A model generated the notes under the pieces. The model had not been told where the DNA came from, did not search any database, and saw only the letters and a list, made by a program, of their open reading frames with translations. A stretch of DNA of 55,042 bases from Acidobacteria bacterium RIFCSPLOWO2_12_FULL_66_21 (GTDB lineage: Bacteria > Acidobacteriota > Vicinamibacteria > Vicinamibacterales > 2-12-FULL-66-21): the NCBI GenBank assembly GCA_001767455.1, contig MELC01000052.1, positions 1 through 55,042 on the forward strand. Direction: 5' to 3'. Within the stretch, counting starts at the first letter, position 1. Each line of letters opens with the position of its first letter. This document shows positions 42,413 to 51,643 of the stretch, one piece after another. A program made the position numbers and the translations under genes.

Positions 42413-43765
42413 CAGCTTCCGCAGGATCCGATCCTGGATCCAGTGCGCGTCCCACCACTCGACAGGATTGACCATGTGTCCGTTCACCAGCATCGTGAAG
42501 TGCAGGTGATCGCCGCCGGCGAGCCCGGTCATCCCGCTGCGGCCGAGCTCCTGTTCCTTCTCGACCAGGTCTCCCGCCTTCACGCCGATGGAGGAGAGGT
42601 GTCCGTAAAGCGATTGCACCCCCATGCCGTGATCGATGATGACGCAGGTGCCGTAGATGCCCAGATTGTCGGCGAAGACGACCGACCCGCGGTTCGCCGC
42701 GACAATCTTGATGCCCATGAACGAGGCCAGGTCGAACCCGAGGTGCACCTGCTTGTCGACCTCCTGCCCCTTGTATGTGTAGGTGCGATGGTCGGCGAAC
42801 GCTGACTCCACGGCATTGTTGGCAAAGGGATGGAACACCACGCCGTTCCACAGCATCTCGGGAGCGCTCGCCTTCGCGAACGACGCGATCTTCTCGTTGT
42901 TCTTGCGCCGCAGCTCGCCGTTGATGACCAGGAACTTCGCGAGCGTGTCTCCCTCGGGGTTCACCTCGTTCGTGCCCTCCAGGATTGATGGCACGACGCG
43001 ATCGAGCAACTTATCCTCGAGCTCGATCCGGCTCTTCTTGAACGGCTTCGGGAAGGTGGTGTAGTCGAAGTCCGCCCGCGCGGTGTTGCCGGCCTCGTCG
43101 CGCGCGAACAGGTGCATCGGCGTGTTCAGGTCCTGATCGTACGAGAGCGCGAAGAACGCGACGCGAATCGACGGGTCGTCGATCTTCACGCCGTCGCCCC
43201 GCGCGCCGGGGCCCGGATAGCCGGGATACTCCACGTCGCCGACCGTCACGCCGGACTGCACGCCGGCGGGGGTAACGCGGTACACGACCATCTCGGATCC
43301 GCCGAGATTGATGTAGTGCTTGTTCGAGAGCAGTGCGATCTGCGGCCGCTCCAGCCGGACCTCGACGTCGCGCGTCGCCGTGGCCTGCGCCGTCCGAATG
43401 CCGTAGAGCACCGGCCGTGCCGCGGTCACCACGATGCGCGCCTGTCCGCTCTGGAGCTCCGGCACGCTCTTCCTGCCGATCTCGCGCGTGACGATCAGGC
43501 GATCCGGCCCGTCCTGCTTCATGGTCGCGGTGCTGCCGCCGAGCGCGTAGAGCGGAATCTGCTTGCCGTTCTGCTCCAGCGTGACCTGGAGCGACGCCAA
43601 GTGCCCGCCGCGGGCGCCGACCGACACCTCGAGCGGCGTCGAAACGCCAACGAACTTCGTGGGCTTGCCGATCTCGATCGCGGGTCCGGCCGCACGGCCG
43701 GCAATGATGTACACACCACCCGCGGCGAGCAGGAGGATGACGACGAAGGCGGCCAGGTAGCGCAT
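42404..43765 (-). CDS. M23-family peptidase (LytM-type)
   Basis: The 453-residue protein starts with one membrane helix (about 1-24). A long beta-rich region follows (LEVSVGARGGHLASLQVTLEQNG and on), then the LytM domain at the C-terminus: VHLGFDLAS (HxxxD), YGTCVIIDHGMG, YGHLSSIGVKAGDLV and GDHLHF (HxH) form the zinc site. Such enzymes cut or bind peptidoglycan in the periplasm. ATG 43765 is preceded by TACAAT on the minus strand (43772-43777), giving a leaderless mRNA; the longer frame start at 43894 only translates the GATTGCN array. Confidence 0.92.
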   Translation of the reverse strand: MRYLAAFVVILLLAAGGVYIIAGRAAGPAIEIGKPTKFVGVSTPLEVSVGARGGHLASLQVTLEQNGKQIPLYALGGSTATMKQDGPDRLIVTREIGRKSVPELQSGQARIVVTAARPVLYGIRTAQATATRDVEVRLERPQIALLSNKHYINLGGSEMVVYRVTPAGVQSGVTVGDVEYPGYPGPGARGDGVKIDDPSIRVAFFALSYDQDLNTPMHLFARDEAGNTARADFDYTTFPKPFKKSRIELEDKLLDRVVPSILEGTNEVNPEGDTLAKFLVINGELRRKNNEKIASFAKASAPEMLWNGVVFHPFANNAVESAFADHRTYTYKGQEVDKQVHLGFDLASFMGIKIVAANRGSVVFADNLGIYGTCVIIDHGMGVQSLYGHLSSIGVKAGDLVEKEQELGRSGMTGLAGGDHLHFTMLVNGHMVNPVEWWDAHWIQDRILRKLKF

Positions 43766-43771
43766 CGCACT

Positions 43772-43777
43772 ATTGTA
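43772..43777 (-). promoter_or_regulatory. Candidate -10 box of the M23 peptidase gene
   Basis: TACAAT on the minus strand lies six bases before the ATG, so transcription would begin at the start codon. The -35 would fall within the heptamer array. Confidence 0.4.
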
Positions 43778-43970
43778 GATTGCGAATTGCGGATTGCTGA
43801 TTGCATTGTTGATTGCGGATTGCTGATTGCGAGAATCGCGGATTGCTGATTGTGGATTGGTCACGATGGGCTGGCGCTTGGGCTCGATTCCCAATCACTA
43901 ATCCGCAATAGGCGATCGGCAATCACCAATCCTCAGTACGGTCAGCAATCCGCATTGAGCGATCCGCAAT
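43778..43970. repeat. Long heptamer array, two opposed halves (GATTGCN / AATCNGC)
   Basis: Left half: GATTGCG, GATTGCT, GATTGCG and relatives. Right half after about 43890: CAATCAC, TAATCCG, CAATAGG, CGATCGG, CAATCAC in the complementary sense. At about 190 bases this is the longest array in the window. I see no gene in it. Confidence 0.9.
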
Positions 43971-43971
43971 A

Positions 43972-44000
43972 TTGACGGTGTCGAACCGACTTGGTAACAT
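43972..44000 (+). promoter_or_regulatory. Promoter of tRNA-Glu
   Basis: TTGACG (43972-43977), 17-base spacer, TAACAT (43995-44000). Start of transcription would be near 44007, 17 bases before the mature tRNA. Confidence 0.75.
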
Positions 44001-44023
44001 TAAGGGTTCCTGTCGTCCGTAGG

Positions 44024-44098
44024 GCCGGTATCGTCTAGGGGTCAGGACACGTGGTTCTCAGCCACGGGACCGGGGTTCGAATCCCCGTACCGGTACCA
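44024..44098 (+). tRNA. tRNA-Glu (anticodon CTC)
   Basis: A full cloverleaf can be drawn: acceptor GCCGGTA/TACCGGT, D-arm with TCGTCTAGGGGTCAGGA as in Glu tRNAs, anticodon arm CGTGG-TTCTCAG-CCACG giving CTC, T-arm CGGGG-TTCGAAT-CCCCG, discriminator A and encoded CCA. The first acceptor pair is G-T (G-U), which is unusual. Its last 16 bases recur at 47086-47101. Confidence 0.95.
44083..44098 (+). repeat. Direct-repeat copy 1 (tRNA 3' end, possible att site)
   Basis: CCCCGTACCGGTACCA, the tRNA-Glu 3' end including CCA, is repeated exactly at 47086-47101, three kilobases away on the other side of the kinase gene. Confidence 0.8.
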
Positions 44099-44107
44099 TT
44101 CATCCGA

Positions 44108-44136
44108 TTGCCTCGCCGCTGAAACCCACCTACAAT
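44108..44136 (+). promoter_or_regulatory. Promoter of the Ser/Thr kinase gene
   Basis: TTGCCT (44108-44113), 17-base spacer, TACAAT (44131-44136), beginning ten bases after the tRNA CCA. Transcription would start near 44143. Confidence 0.65.
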
Positions 44137-44167
44137 GACGAAGCTTCCATCCAACCGGGGGTGACAG

Positions 44168-46927
44168 GTGCAGACTGGCGCCGGCGCCCTGACCGGCCGC
44201 GTGATCGCTCACTACCAGATCCTTGAGAAGCTGGGCGAAGGCGGTATGGGTGTGGTCTACAAGGCCCGCGACACGCACCTCGACCGATTCGTGGCCATCA
44301 AGGTGCTGCCTCCCGGGAAACTCCATGATCCCGACAGCAAGCGGCGGTTCGTCCAGGAGGCCAAGGCGGCTTCCGCCCTCAATCATCCCGGCATCATCAC
44401 CGTCCATGACATCTCCTCGGAGGATGGCCACGACTTCATCGTCATGGAGTACCTGACGGGCAAACCGCTCGATCAGCTGATTCCGCACAAAGGCCTGCCG
44501 CTCGGCGAAGGCCTCAGGTACGCGTTGCAGATCGCCGACGCGCTGGCAAGGGCCCATGTCGGCGGCATCATTCACCGCGACGTGAAGCCGGCCAACATCA
44601 TGGTCGACGAGCACGGCCTGGTGAAGGTGCTGGACTTCGGGCTGGCCAAACTGGCGGAGCCGTTCGTAAGTGAAGGGGCGTCAACAAGGTCGGTGCCGGT
44701 GCGCACCGGGGAAGGCAAGATCGTCGGGACGGTCGCCTACATGTCGCCCGAGCAGGCGCAGGGAAAGCCGGCCGATGCACGCTCGGATATCTTCTCGTTC
44801 GGCGCCGTCCTGTATGAAATGGTCACGGGCCGCCGCCCCTTTCGGGGCGACACGAGCATCTCCACGCTGGCCGCCGTGATCAACGAGGACCCGCAGCCGG
44901 CCGGCCCTGACGTCCCCCGAGACTTGCAGCGGATCATTTCCCGTTGCCTGCGGAAGAACCCCGACCGTCGTTTCCAGCACATGATCGACCTCAAGGTCGC
45001 GTTGGAGGAACTGAAGGAGGAGTCCGATTCGGGCTCCCTTGCCGCCGCTCCGGCTGCGCCGGCACGTTCCCGCCGATGGGGGCCCGTAGCGGCGGTGGCG
45101 GTCGCCGCGACAACCCTCATCGCCGCGCTCCTGCTATGGGGCAAGCTGTCCGACAATCCGGCACAGACGGCGAAGCAGACGCAGATCACTGCCGACTCCG
45201 GATTCACCACCGATCCCGCGCTCTCTCAGGACGGCAAGCTGGTGGTCTACGTCTCCGATCGCGCCGGCGAAGGGAACCTCGACATCTGGATTCAAAACCT
45301 CGCGAGCGGTCAAGCGCACCGGCTGACCGACGATCCGGCCGACGAGCGTGCCCCGTCCTTTTCGCCGGATGGAAGCCGGATCGTCTTCCGGTCGGAGAAG
45401 GACGGCGGCGGCATCTTCACGATCGCCGCCTTCGGGGGCGAGCCGCGTCTGGTAGCGACAGGTGGACAAGCTCCGCGCTATTCCCCGGACGGGTCGCTGA
45501 TCGCTTACCACACCGGCGGCGCGGAGGCTGTAGGTGGTTTGACGGGCGAGCTCCGTATCGTGGCCGCATCAGGGGGGACCCCAAAACGCGTCGAGACGGG
45601 CCTCAAGGAAGCATGGAACCCACTCTGGACAGGGGACGGCGAGCACCTGGTGTTCATCGGGCGGTCCCCGGGCGCCGTCGGGTTGGACTGGTGGGTCGTG
45701 GCCGTCTCAGGCGGTCCGGCTGTTCCAACCGGGGCGTTCGACGCCTTGATCCGCGCAAACTTCAGAGAGGGCGACGACGTTCCCTTGCCGACACCGGCTG
45801 CATGGCTCGACGACTCCATCATCTTCTCCGGACAGGCAGGGGACACCAGGAACCTGTGGAGGCTCCACATCTCCCCGAAGACGTGGAAGGTCACCGGTCC
45901 CCCGGAGCGTCTCACTTCAGGCACCAGTATAGAGGCGGCCCCGACCGTTGCCTCGGTTTCCGAACGGGGTGAACGCGCGGTCCGCATGGCGTTTGCCAGT
46001 CTCGTCTCGACGCTGAACGTCTACGACCTTCCGGTTGATGCCAACCGTGGAACGGTGCTGGCGAATGAGCCCCGGCGAGTGACCTCATCCGCGTACGACG
46101 CGCAGTCGTCGCTCTCCGCCGACGGCAAGAAGCTGGCGTTCGTCTCGACGCGATCCGGCAGCCGGGACATCTGGCTGAAGGATCTGGAGACGGGGAAGGG
46201 AACGGCGGTGACCTCCACTAGCGTCGACGAATTCGGACCGGAGATCTCGCCGGATGGCAGCAAGGTGGGCTATCAACTCATCGAGAACGGCCGGTGGAAC
46301 TTTTTTCTGCAGCCCATCGGCCATGACGGCAAGCCGGGGGTGCCGGAAAGGGTCTGCGAGGACTGCGTGCGGGTCTGGGACTTGTCGTCGGACGGGGAGC
46401 GTTTTCTGTTCGCCTTTCGGTCCAGCGGCGAATTGGGGTCGATCGGGCTCTTCGATCTGGGGTCCCGGCAGAAGACCGAGCTGATGAAGTCGCCGCGCCC
46501 CCTGGTGCGGGCCCGCTTCTCCCCGGACGATCGCTGGATCAGCTTTGGCGAGACGACCGGACCCGGCCGCTCACGGGTAGAAATCGCGCCGTTCGCTGCC
46601 GGAACGGTTCCTTCCCGGGATCGGTGGATCGCGGTCACCGACGACGAGAGCTTCCACGACAAGCCGGTGTGGTCGCCCGACGGGAACCTCTTGTACTTCA
46701 CCTCGGACCGCGATGGGTTCCGCTGCATCTGGGCCCAGCGCCTGGATCCGAAGACCAAGCGGCCTGTCGGCCCTCCGCTCCAAATCTACCATTCGCACAG
46801 CGCGCGGCGCTCGCTGCTGAACGCCAACATCATCCCGCTGGAGTTGCACGTGGCCCCGGGGCGGCTGGTGTTTCACCTCGGCGAGATCACCGGCAACATC
46901 TGGATGGTGGAATGGAAGACGCGCTGA
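44168..46927 (+). CDS. Ser/Thr protein kinase with TolB-like propeller sensor
   Basis: The 919-residue protein has an N-terminal eukaryotic-type kinase: GEGGMGVVYKA (P-loop), VAIKVL (K45), IIHRDVKPANIMVD (catalytic loop), DFGLAKL and GTVAYMSPEQAQGKP. All catalytic residues are present. One membrane helix (about 299-323) separates it from an extracytoplasmic beta-propeller of WD40/PD40 repeats with DPALSQDGKLVVYVS, APSFSPDGSRIVF and PVWSPDGNLLYF. This kinase-propeller layout is frequent in Acidobacteriota and suggests sensing of outside ligands. GTG at 44168 has GGGGGTGA upstream. It is bracketed by copies of the tRNA-Glu 3' end. Confidence 0.96.
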   Translation: MQTGAGALTGRVIAHYQILEKLGEGGMGVVYKARDTHLDRFVAIKVLPPGKLHDPDSKRRFVQEAKAASALNHPGIITVHDISSEDGHDFIVMEYLTGKPLDQLIPHKGLPLGEGLRYALQIADALARAHVGGIIHRDVKPANIMVDEHGLVKVLDFGLAKLAEPFVSEGASTRSVPVRTGEGKIVGTVAYMSPEQAQGKPADARSDIFSFGAVLYEMVTGRRPFRGDTSISTLAAVINEDPQPAGPDVPRDLQRIISRCLRKNPDRRFQHMIDLKVALEELKEESDSGSLAAAPAAPARSRRWGPVAAVAVAATTLIAALLLWGKLSDNPAQTAKQTQITADSGFTTDPALSQDGKLVVYVSDRAGEGNLDIWIQNLASGQAHRLTDDPADERAPSFSPDGSRIVFRSEKDGGGIFTIAAFGGEPRLVATGGQAPRYSPDGSLIAYHTGGAEAVGGLTGELRIVAASGGTPKRVETGLKEAWNPLWTGDGEHLVFIGRSPGAVGLDWWVVAVSGGPAVPTGAFDALIRANFREGDDVPLPTPAAWLDDSIIFSGQAGDTRNLWRLHISPKTWKVTGPPERLTSGTSIEAAPTVASVSERGERAVRMAFASLVSTLNVYDLPVDANRGTVLANEPRRVTSSAYDAQSSLSADGKKLAFVSTRSGSRDIWLKDLETGKGTAVTSTSVDEFGPEISPDGSKVGYQLIENGRWNFFLQPIGHDGKPGVPERVCEDCVRVWDLSSDGERFLFAFRSSGELGSIGLFDLGSRQKTELMKSPRPLVRARFSPDDRWISFGETTGPGRSRVEIAPFAAGTVPSRDRWIAVTDDESFHDKPVWSPDGNLLYFTSDRDGFRCIWAQRLDPKTKRPVGPPLQIYHSHSARRSLLNANIIPLELHVAPGRLVFHLGEITGNIWMVEWKTR

Positions 46928-47085
46928 TGGAGCAGGCCCCGCGATGTCACCTTCGCAGAGACGGGTCGCAGGAGCCGCACTCGCGCCGTGTGCCGAGCAG
47001 TTGGCCGTCGGCTGTCACTGGCCGCCTCCTGCTGACTCATTATGCAGCGGTGCCGGCGAAGTGGACGTTCCAACCTTTCGCAGAA

Positions 47086-47101
47086 CCCCGTACCGGTACC
47101 A
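47086..47101 (+). repeat. Direct-repeat copy 2 (possible att scar or tRNA fragment)
   Basis: Exact 16-base copy of the tRNA-Glu 3' end. No upstream T-arm or anticodon arm is present, so this is not a second tRNA gene. The rest of 46928-47224 holds no gene that I can recognise. Confidence 0.75.
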
Positions 47102-47224
47102 ACCTCCCAACCCGAGATCTTTCAGCCATCCAACGCCCGCCTGTCCGCCGGGCGCGGCGACATGTCGTCCGAGATACTGATAAGATCTTCTACTCTCCGA
47201 CTCAGTCGGCAAGCGAGGTTCAAG

Positions 47225-48151
47225 GTGAGACGTGACCGGATTGCACGGGGATTCCGCAAGGTGCTGTCGGCGCTGCTGCTGCTCCTCGTCATACCGGCCG
47301 CCCTGCAGCCTTTCGAGTGGGGGCGAAGATTCACCGTTCGTTCGTACGTGCGGGCCGAGAGATTGTGGTCGCGCGATTTTCCGATTGGCTCCGCTAGAGG
47401 GTTCGTTCGTTCGCTCGAGCCCTTGCTGATGCGCGCGGGCCTGCTGCGTCCGGTGCGGGTTGAGATCGAGCCGGGAGTCAGCCTCCTGCTTGATCCCGAG
47501 GATGCAATATCACGGACGATTCTCGTCAGTCGGCTCGGCCGTTGGGAGCCGGAAGTGTGGCGATCCATCTCCAGCGGTCTCTCTCGAGGAGCGGTGTTCT
47601 TCGATGTGGGAGCACATATTGGCTACGATTCGCTGAGGGCGGCTGTGACGGTCGGCGAGACAGGCCGGGTGGTGGCCTTCGAGCCCAACCCCAATACCCT
47701 GACGCAGCTCAGGGCCAACGTCGAAGCGAGCAGCGCCCGCAACGTCGTCATTCAGCCGATCGCATGCACCGATCAGGAAACGACTCTGACTCTGTTCGAC
47801 TCGACGCTTGGCGGGAACAGCGGCGAATCATCCCTCTCTCGAGAAAACGCGGGACCGGCGACGAGGTCTTACACCGTGCGGGGCCGGCCGATTGATGACG
47901 TCGTTGAAGAGCTGGGACTCCGGCGGCTTGACGTGATCAAAGCGGACGTCGAAGGCGCCGAGCTGATTGTGCTCCGCGGCGCGACGAAGACGCTCAGACG
48001 ATTCCACCCGAAACTGATACTCGAGATAACGCAAGGCAAGCTGGCGAACATGGGGACGTCCGTCGACGAGTTGGAAGCCTTTGTGCGATCACTTGGCTAC
48101 AACCACAGCAAGACCGTCGACTACAAGAACAGAGAATACACGGCCAATTAG
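47225..48151 (+). CDS. FkbM-family methyltransferase
   Basis: The protein of about 308 residues has a basic N-terminus and a membrane-anchor-like helix (LSALLLLLVIPAALQPF). The SAM-binding fold starts with AVFFDVGAHIGYDSL and VVAFEPNPNTLTQL, and the FkbM mark IDDVVEELGLRRLDVIKADVEGAE (in pieces) follows, then LRGATKTL. Family members O-methylate sugars or small molecules. The start is uncertain: GTG 47225 precedes the basic stretch, whereas ATG 47162 adds 21 residues. Codon choice is less GC-biased than in neighbours (for example ATA, AGA), a mild hint of transfer. Confidence 0.85.
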   Translation: MRRDRIARGFRKVLSALLLLLVIPAALQPFEWGRRFTVRSYVRAERLWSRDFPIGSARGFVRSLEPLLMRAGLLRPVRVEIEPGVSLLLDPEDAISRTILVSRLGRWEPEVWRSISSGLSRGAVFFDVGAHIGYDSLRAAVTVGETGRVVAFEPNPNTLTQLRANVEASSARNVVIQPIACTDQETTLTLFDSTLGGNSGESSLSRENAGPATRSYTVRGRPIDDVVEELGLRRLDVIKADVEGAELIVLRGATKTLRRFHPKLILEITQGKLANMGTSVDELEAFVRSLGYNHSKTVDYKNREYTAN

Positions 48152-48194
48152 CTCGCCGTGCTCGCCGACGATGGCTTCACCCCAGGGCCGACCT

Positions 48195-50657
48195 TCACTC
48201 GGCGCGAAGCGCCGCGATCGGGTCGAGCTTCGACGCGCGGCGTGCCGGCAGGTAGCTGGCCGCAACGGCGGTCAGGGTCAAGACCACCACCGCGGCGGCG
48301 AACGTGAGCGGATCGGTTGGCGTGACGCCGTACAGCAAAGTCCTGAGCAGCCGCGTCAGCAGCGCCGCGCCGAGGGTCCCGGCGCCGAGGCCCGCGCCGA
48401 TCAACACGAGCCCTTCGACGATGATGAGCCGGAGCACACTGCCGGGCTCCGCGCCGAGCGCCATGCGGATCCCGATGTCGCCCGTCCGCTGCGCGACGCC
48501 GTAACTGAGCACGCCGTAGACCCCCAGCGCCGCCAGCAGCAGCGCCAGCGCGGCCAGCGACCCGAGCAGCAGCATCGTGAATCGGCGCTCGGCAAGCGAT
48601 TCCGCAACGGTCTGCCGCAGGGGCTCGACTCCGAAGACCGCGAGTGCCGGGTCGATCTCGCGGAAGATCGATCGGATCGCCGAAGTCGCCGTCCGCATGT
48701 CGCCAGTGACGTGGACGAGCAGCGTGCCGCCGATGGGCCCCTGGTCGAGTGGTACGTAGAGGGCCGGCGGCGTCGCGTCGGCGAGACCATGGATCTTCTC
48801 GTTCGCGACGATGCCGACAATCGTGCGCCGGGTGCCCCAGAACTCCACCTGCTGTCCGATCGGATCCCGATTGGTGAAGAACATCCGCCGCGCGGTTTCG
48901 TTGATCACCGCGACCGGCGGCGCCTGGACGTTGTCCGAGTCGCGCAGGTGGCGGCCGCCGACGAGCGCAAGTCCGACGACCTGCGGGTAGCCCGCGCTCA
49001 CGCGCCGGACCGAGATCTCCGGCCAGTTGCGCGCCTCGGCTTCACGGCCGACGACAACGAACGAGTTGGTGAAGCCCGCCGCCAGTGGATGGTCGCCGGC
49101 CAGCGCGACCGCGTCCACCTGCGGCAGCGCCCCGGTCCGGCGGAGCAGCTCGTCGTGGAAGCGCCGCACCTCCGGCCAGGCCGGATAATCCTGGAAGCGC
49201 TGTGGATAACGGGTCGACGGAAGCTGGTACTCGAACTTCACGACCCCTTCTGCGCGGAATCCCGGATCCACGCTATAGAGGTGCCAGAAGCTGTTGATCA
49301 GCAACCCGGCGCCAATCGTCAGCATCATCGCAAGAGTCACCTGCACGACCACGAGCGCCGACTGCACGCGCCGGCGAGCGAGGCTGAAGACGGCACGGCC
49401 GGTTTCCGTCTTCAGCGTGTTCTGGACGTTCACCCGCCTCGCTTGCAGCGCGGGAACCAGTCCGATGCCGAGCGCGACGAGAAGGGTGACGGCCAGGGTC
49501 GCCGCGAGGACGCGGAGGTCGATCGTCGCGTTCGCCACGCGCGGAATGCTGGCAGGGGCCAGCGTCAGGAGCAGGTCGAGCACCCATCGCGCGACGAGCA
49601 GGCCGAGCCCCGCTCCCGCCGCGCTGAGGACGAGCCCCTCCGCCACGAACTGGCGTACGAGCCGCCACGTGCCCGCGCCGAGCGCGGTGCGGACCGCCAC
49701 CTCGCGGGCCCGCGCCGTCGAGCGGGCGAGCAGCAGGTTCATCACGTTGACCGAAGCGATGACCAGCAGCAGCCCGACAGCCCCGAGCAGCACCATGAGC
49801 GCCGGCTTGACCGGGCCGAGCACGACGTCGGCCAGCGGCTCGACAAACGCGCCGCGTGCCTCGTTGGAGCCCGGGTACGCGCGTTCGAGGTCGGCCGCGA
49901 TCCGCGACATCTCCTCGCGCGCCGCGGTCAGCGGAACGCCGGCGGCAAGCCGGCCCATCACGAAGATCGGGTGGTTGTCGCGCGACGCCGTTTGCGGATT
50001 CGCCCTGAGCGGCAGCCAGATATCGACGTCGACCCGGCCGCGGTCCGCAAACGACCGGCTGTACGCCGCGGCCGAAAGGATTTGCAGCACGCCGAAATCC
50101 GCCGAACGCGGCATCACGCCGACAATCGCATGGGGAACCTCGTTGAGGCGAATCGAGTGACGTGACAGGTCCACGTCGCGGCCGAACTCGCGCTCCCACA
50201 AGCGCTCACCGATGATCGCGACGCGCGCCGCGCCCGGCTTGTCCTCCTCCACGGTGAAGGTGCGGCCGGCAAGCGGCTGAATGCCAATGAGAGGGATGAA
50301 CGGGTGGGTCACCGCGAGCGCGGCGACTCTGAACGGGTCGCCCGTGCCGGGCGTCACGTTGACGTCGGCGCCGGTGAAGGCCGCGGCCGCCTCGAACGTC
50401 CTCGCCAGCCGCTGGAAGTCGGCGTAATCCGGGATCGACGCGGGTTCCCTCGTCGTCCCGCTCGCGCGATCGGTCTGCCAGATCATGGCGAGCCGATTCA
50501 TCTCCCGGAACGGCGGGGGGGCGAGGAGGACGCCGTTGACGACGCTGAAAATGGCGGTATTTGCGCCGATCCCCAGTGCGAGCGTGGCGACAATCACCGC
50601 TGCGAACGCGGGAACGCGACGCAGGCCGCGAAAGGCAAGCCGGAGATCGGTCAGCAT
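48195..50657 (-). CDS. ABC-type permease, acidobacterial duplicated orphan permease (ADOP) type
   Basis: The 820-residue protein has two MacB_PCD/FtsX units. Each has a membrane helix (PAFAAVIVATLALGIGANTAIFSVV at about 15-39, in parts; SALVVVQVTLAMMLTIGAGLLI in the second), a periplasmic domain, and three further helices ending in ARSTARAREVAVRTALGAG or YGVAQRTGDIGIRMALGAE. It ends with PARRASKLDPIAALRAE, typical of the family. No ATPase gene is adjacent, as expected for orphan permeases. These often export macrolides or peptides or act in cell-envelope remodelling; the substrate is unknown. ATG at 50657. Confidence 0.95.
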   Translation of the reverse strand: MLTDLRLAFRGLRRVPAFAAVIVATLALGIGANTAIFSVVNGVLLAPPPFREMNRLAMIWQTDRASGTTREPASIPDYADFQRLARTFEAAAAFTGADVNVTPGTGDPFRVAALAVTHPFIPLIGIQPLAGRTFTVEEDKPGAARVAIIGERLWEREFGRDVDLSRHSIRLNEVPHAIVGVMPRSADFGVLQILSAAAYSRSFADRGRVDVDIWLPLRANPQTASRDNHPIFVMGRLAAGVPLTAAREEMSRIAADLERAYPGSNEARGAFVEPLADVVLGPVKPALMVLLGAVGLLLVIASVNVMNLLLARSTARAREVAVRTALGAGTWRLVRQFVAEGLVLSAAGAGLGLLVARWVLDLLLTLAPASIPRVANATIDLRVLAATLAVTLLVALGIGLVPALQARRVNVQNTLKTETGRAVFSLARRRVQSALVVVQVTLAMMLTIGAGLLINSFWHLYSVDPGFRAEGVVKFEYQLPSTRYPQRFQDYPAWPEVRRFHDELLRRTGALPQVDAVALAGDHPLAAGFTNSFVVVGREAEARNWPEISVRRVSAGYPQVVGLALVGGRHLRDSDNVQAPPVAVINETARRMFFTNRDPIGQQVEFWGTRRTIVGIVANEKIHGLADATPPALYVPLDQGPIGGTLLVHVTGDMRTATSAIRSIFREIDPALAVFGVEPLRQTVAESLAERRFTMLLLGSLAALALLLAALGVYGVLSYGVAQRTGDIGIRMALGAEPGSVLRLIIVEGLVLIGAGLGAGTLGAALLTRLLRTLLYGVTPTDPLTFAAAVVVLTLTAVAASYLPARRASKLDPIAALRAE

Positions 50658-50676
50658 GGAGCGTCCGTCAGCAAGA

Positions 50677-50696
50677 GGCCTGCCGTCCGGCAGGCC
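50677..50696. repeat. Short palindrome in the permease 5' leader
   Basis: GGCCTGCC and GGCAGGCC form a perfect eight-base stem around GTCC, 20 bases before the permease start. It may influence translation or belong to the GGCAGGCC repeats seen near 600. Confidence 0.45.
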
Positions 50697-50859
50697 GCAG
50701 GCAACTCGTTGAGGGATGACCAGATCCGGCGGGCAGCAACCGGCCGCCGCGCGGAGGCGTCGTCCGTTCGCGGCACGGCCATTGTTCGCAACCGGACGGT
50801 AAGCCGTATCATTGGCCAACCCCGTTGAGGCGTGTCCCTCTCATCACAAGGAGCATGGC

Positions 50860-51585
50860 ATGGCCCGCTCGATTCGCCGTCAGCTTCGTCTCCTGCAGGC
50901 GTACGCGGCCGTAACGCTCCTCTTCTTTGCCGTTGTCGCCGTCTCTGCGTTCAAGCAAGCGGCCAAGCCGCAGAACATGGGCGAGATCACGGTGGAGCGG
51001 ATCAACGTCGTGGACGGCGACGGCACGCTGCGCCTGGTGATTTCGAACAAGGACCGGATGCACCCCGGCGTCATCGGTGGGAAAGTGGTGCAGCGGCAGC
51101 GGCCGGTCGCGGGATTCCTGTTCTTCAACGACCAGGGGGATGAAGCGGGCGGCCTGACCCTGACCGGCCGCGAGCAGAACGGCCGCCGCGCCGCGAACGC
51201 GGGCCTCATGTTCGACCAACTGGGGCAGGATCAGACGATTGGGTTCGACTACTCCGAACAGAACGGCCAGCGCAGCGCGGCGTTCAAGGTGTGGGATCGG
51301 CCGGATACGCCGTTGAGCGATCTTGTCGACAAGCTCAACGCCGCCAACGCCATCCAGGATCGGACGGAACGCGACGCGGCGATCGCAAAGCTGCGCGCGG
51401 CTGCCCCGAGACCGGCGCAGCGCGTGTTCGTCGGAAAGACACGCGACCGCGTGGCGAGCGTAATGCTCGCCGACGCGCAGGGGCGCAACCGGCTCGCGTT
51501 GAAGGTGGACGCGGACGGCAACGCCAGTATCGAGTTCCTCGACGCGGACGGGAAGGTCGTGCAACGCGTCGCGCCGGGGCGATAG
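50860..51585 (+). CDS. Uncharacterised membrane-anchored protein
   Basis: This 241-residue protein has a single N-terminal membrane helix (about 16-34) and a beta-rich outside region. Two similar passages, INVVDGDGTLRLVISNKD and VMLADAQGRNRLALKVDADG, suggest an internal repeat of a strand unit. Charged DRTERDAAIAKLRA lies between. I do not recognise a named family, though I recall similar proteins from Acidobacteriota. AAGGAG six bases before ATG 50860 supports the start. Possibly TATCAT at 50807 is its -10 box. Confidence 0.75.
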   Translation: MARSIRRQLRLLQAYAAVTLLFFAVVAVSAFKQAAKPQNMGEITVERINVVDGDGTLRLVISNKDRMHPGVIGGKVVQRQRPVAGFLFFNDQGDEAGGLTLTGREQNGRRAANAGLMFDQLGQDQTIGFDYSEQNGQRSAAFKVWDRPDTPLSDLVDKLNAANAIQDRTERDAAIAKLRAAAPRPAQRVFVGKTRDRVASVMLADAQGRNRLALKVDADGNASIEFLDADGKVVQRVAPGR

Positions 51586-51643
51586 CTCGCGCTCGGCGGC
51601 GCTGGGGAGTAGTATCCAGCTTGGGAATTGCTGAGGAGGCTCT

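Noticed and set aside
47086-47101. A second tRNA-Glu gene
   Set aside because: Only the 3' 16 bases match; there is no T-loop, anticodon arm or 5' acceptor strand nearby.
48081-50165. A 694-codon open frame antisense to the ADOP permease
   Set aside because: Charged low-complexity translation typical of the complement of GC-rich membrane-protein codons; the permease on the minus strand is clear.
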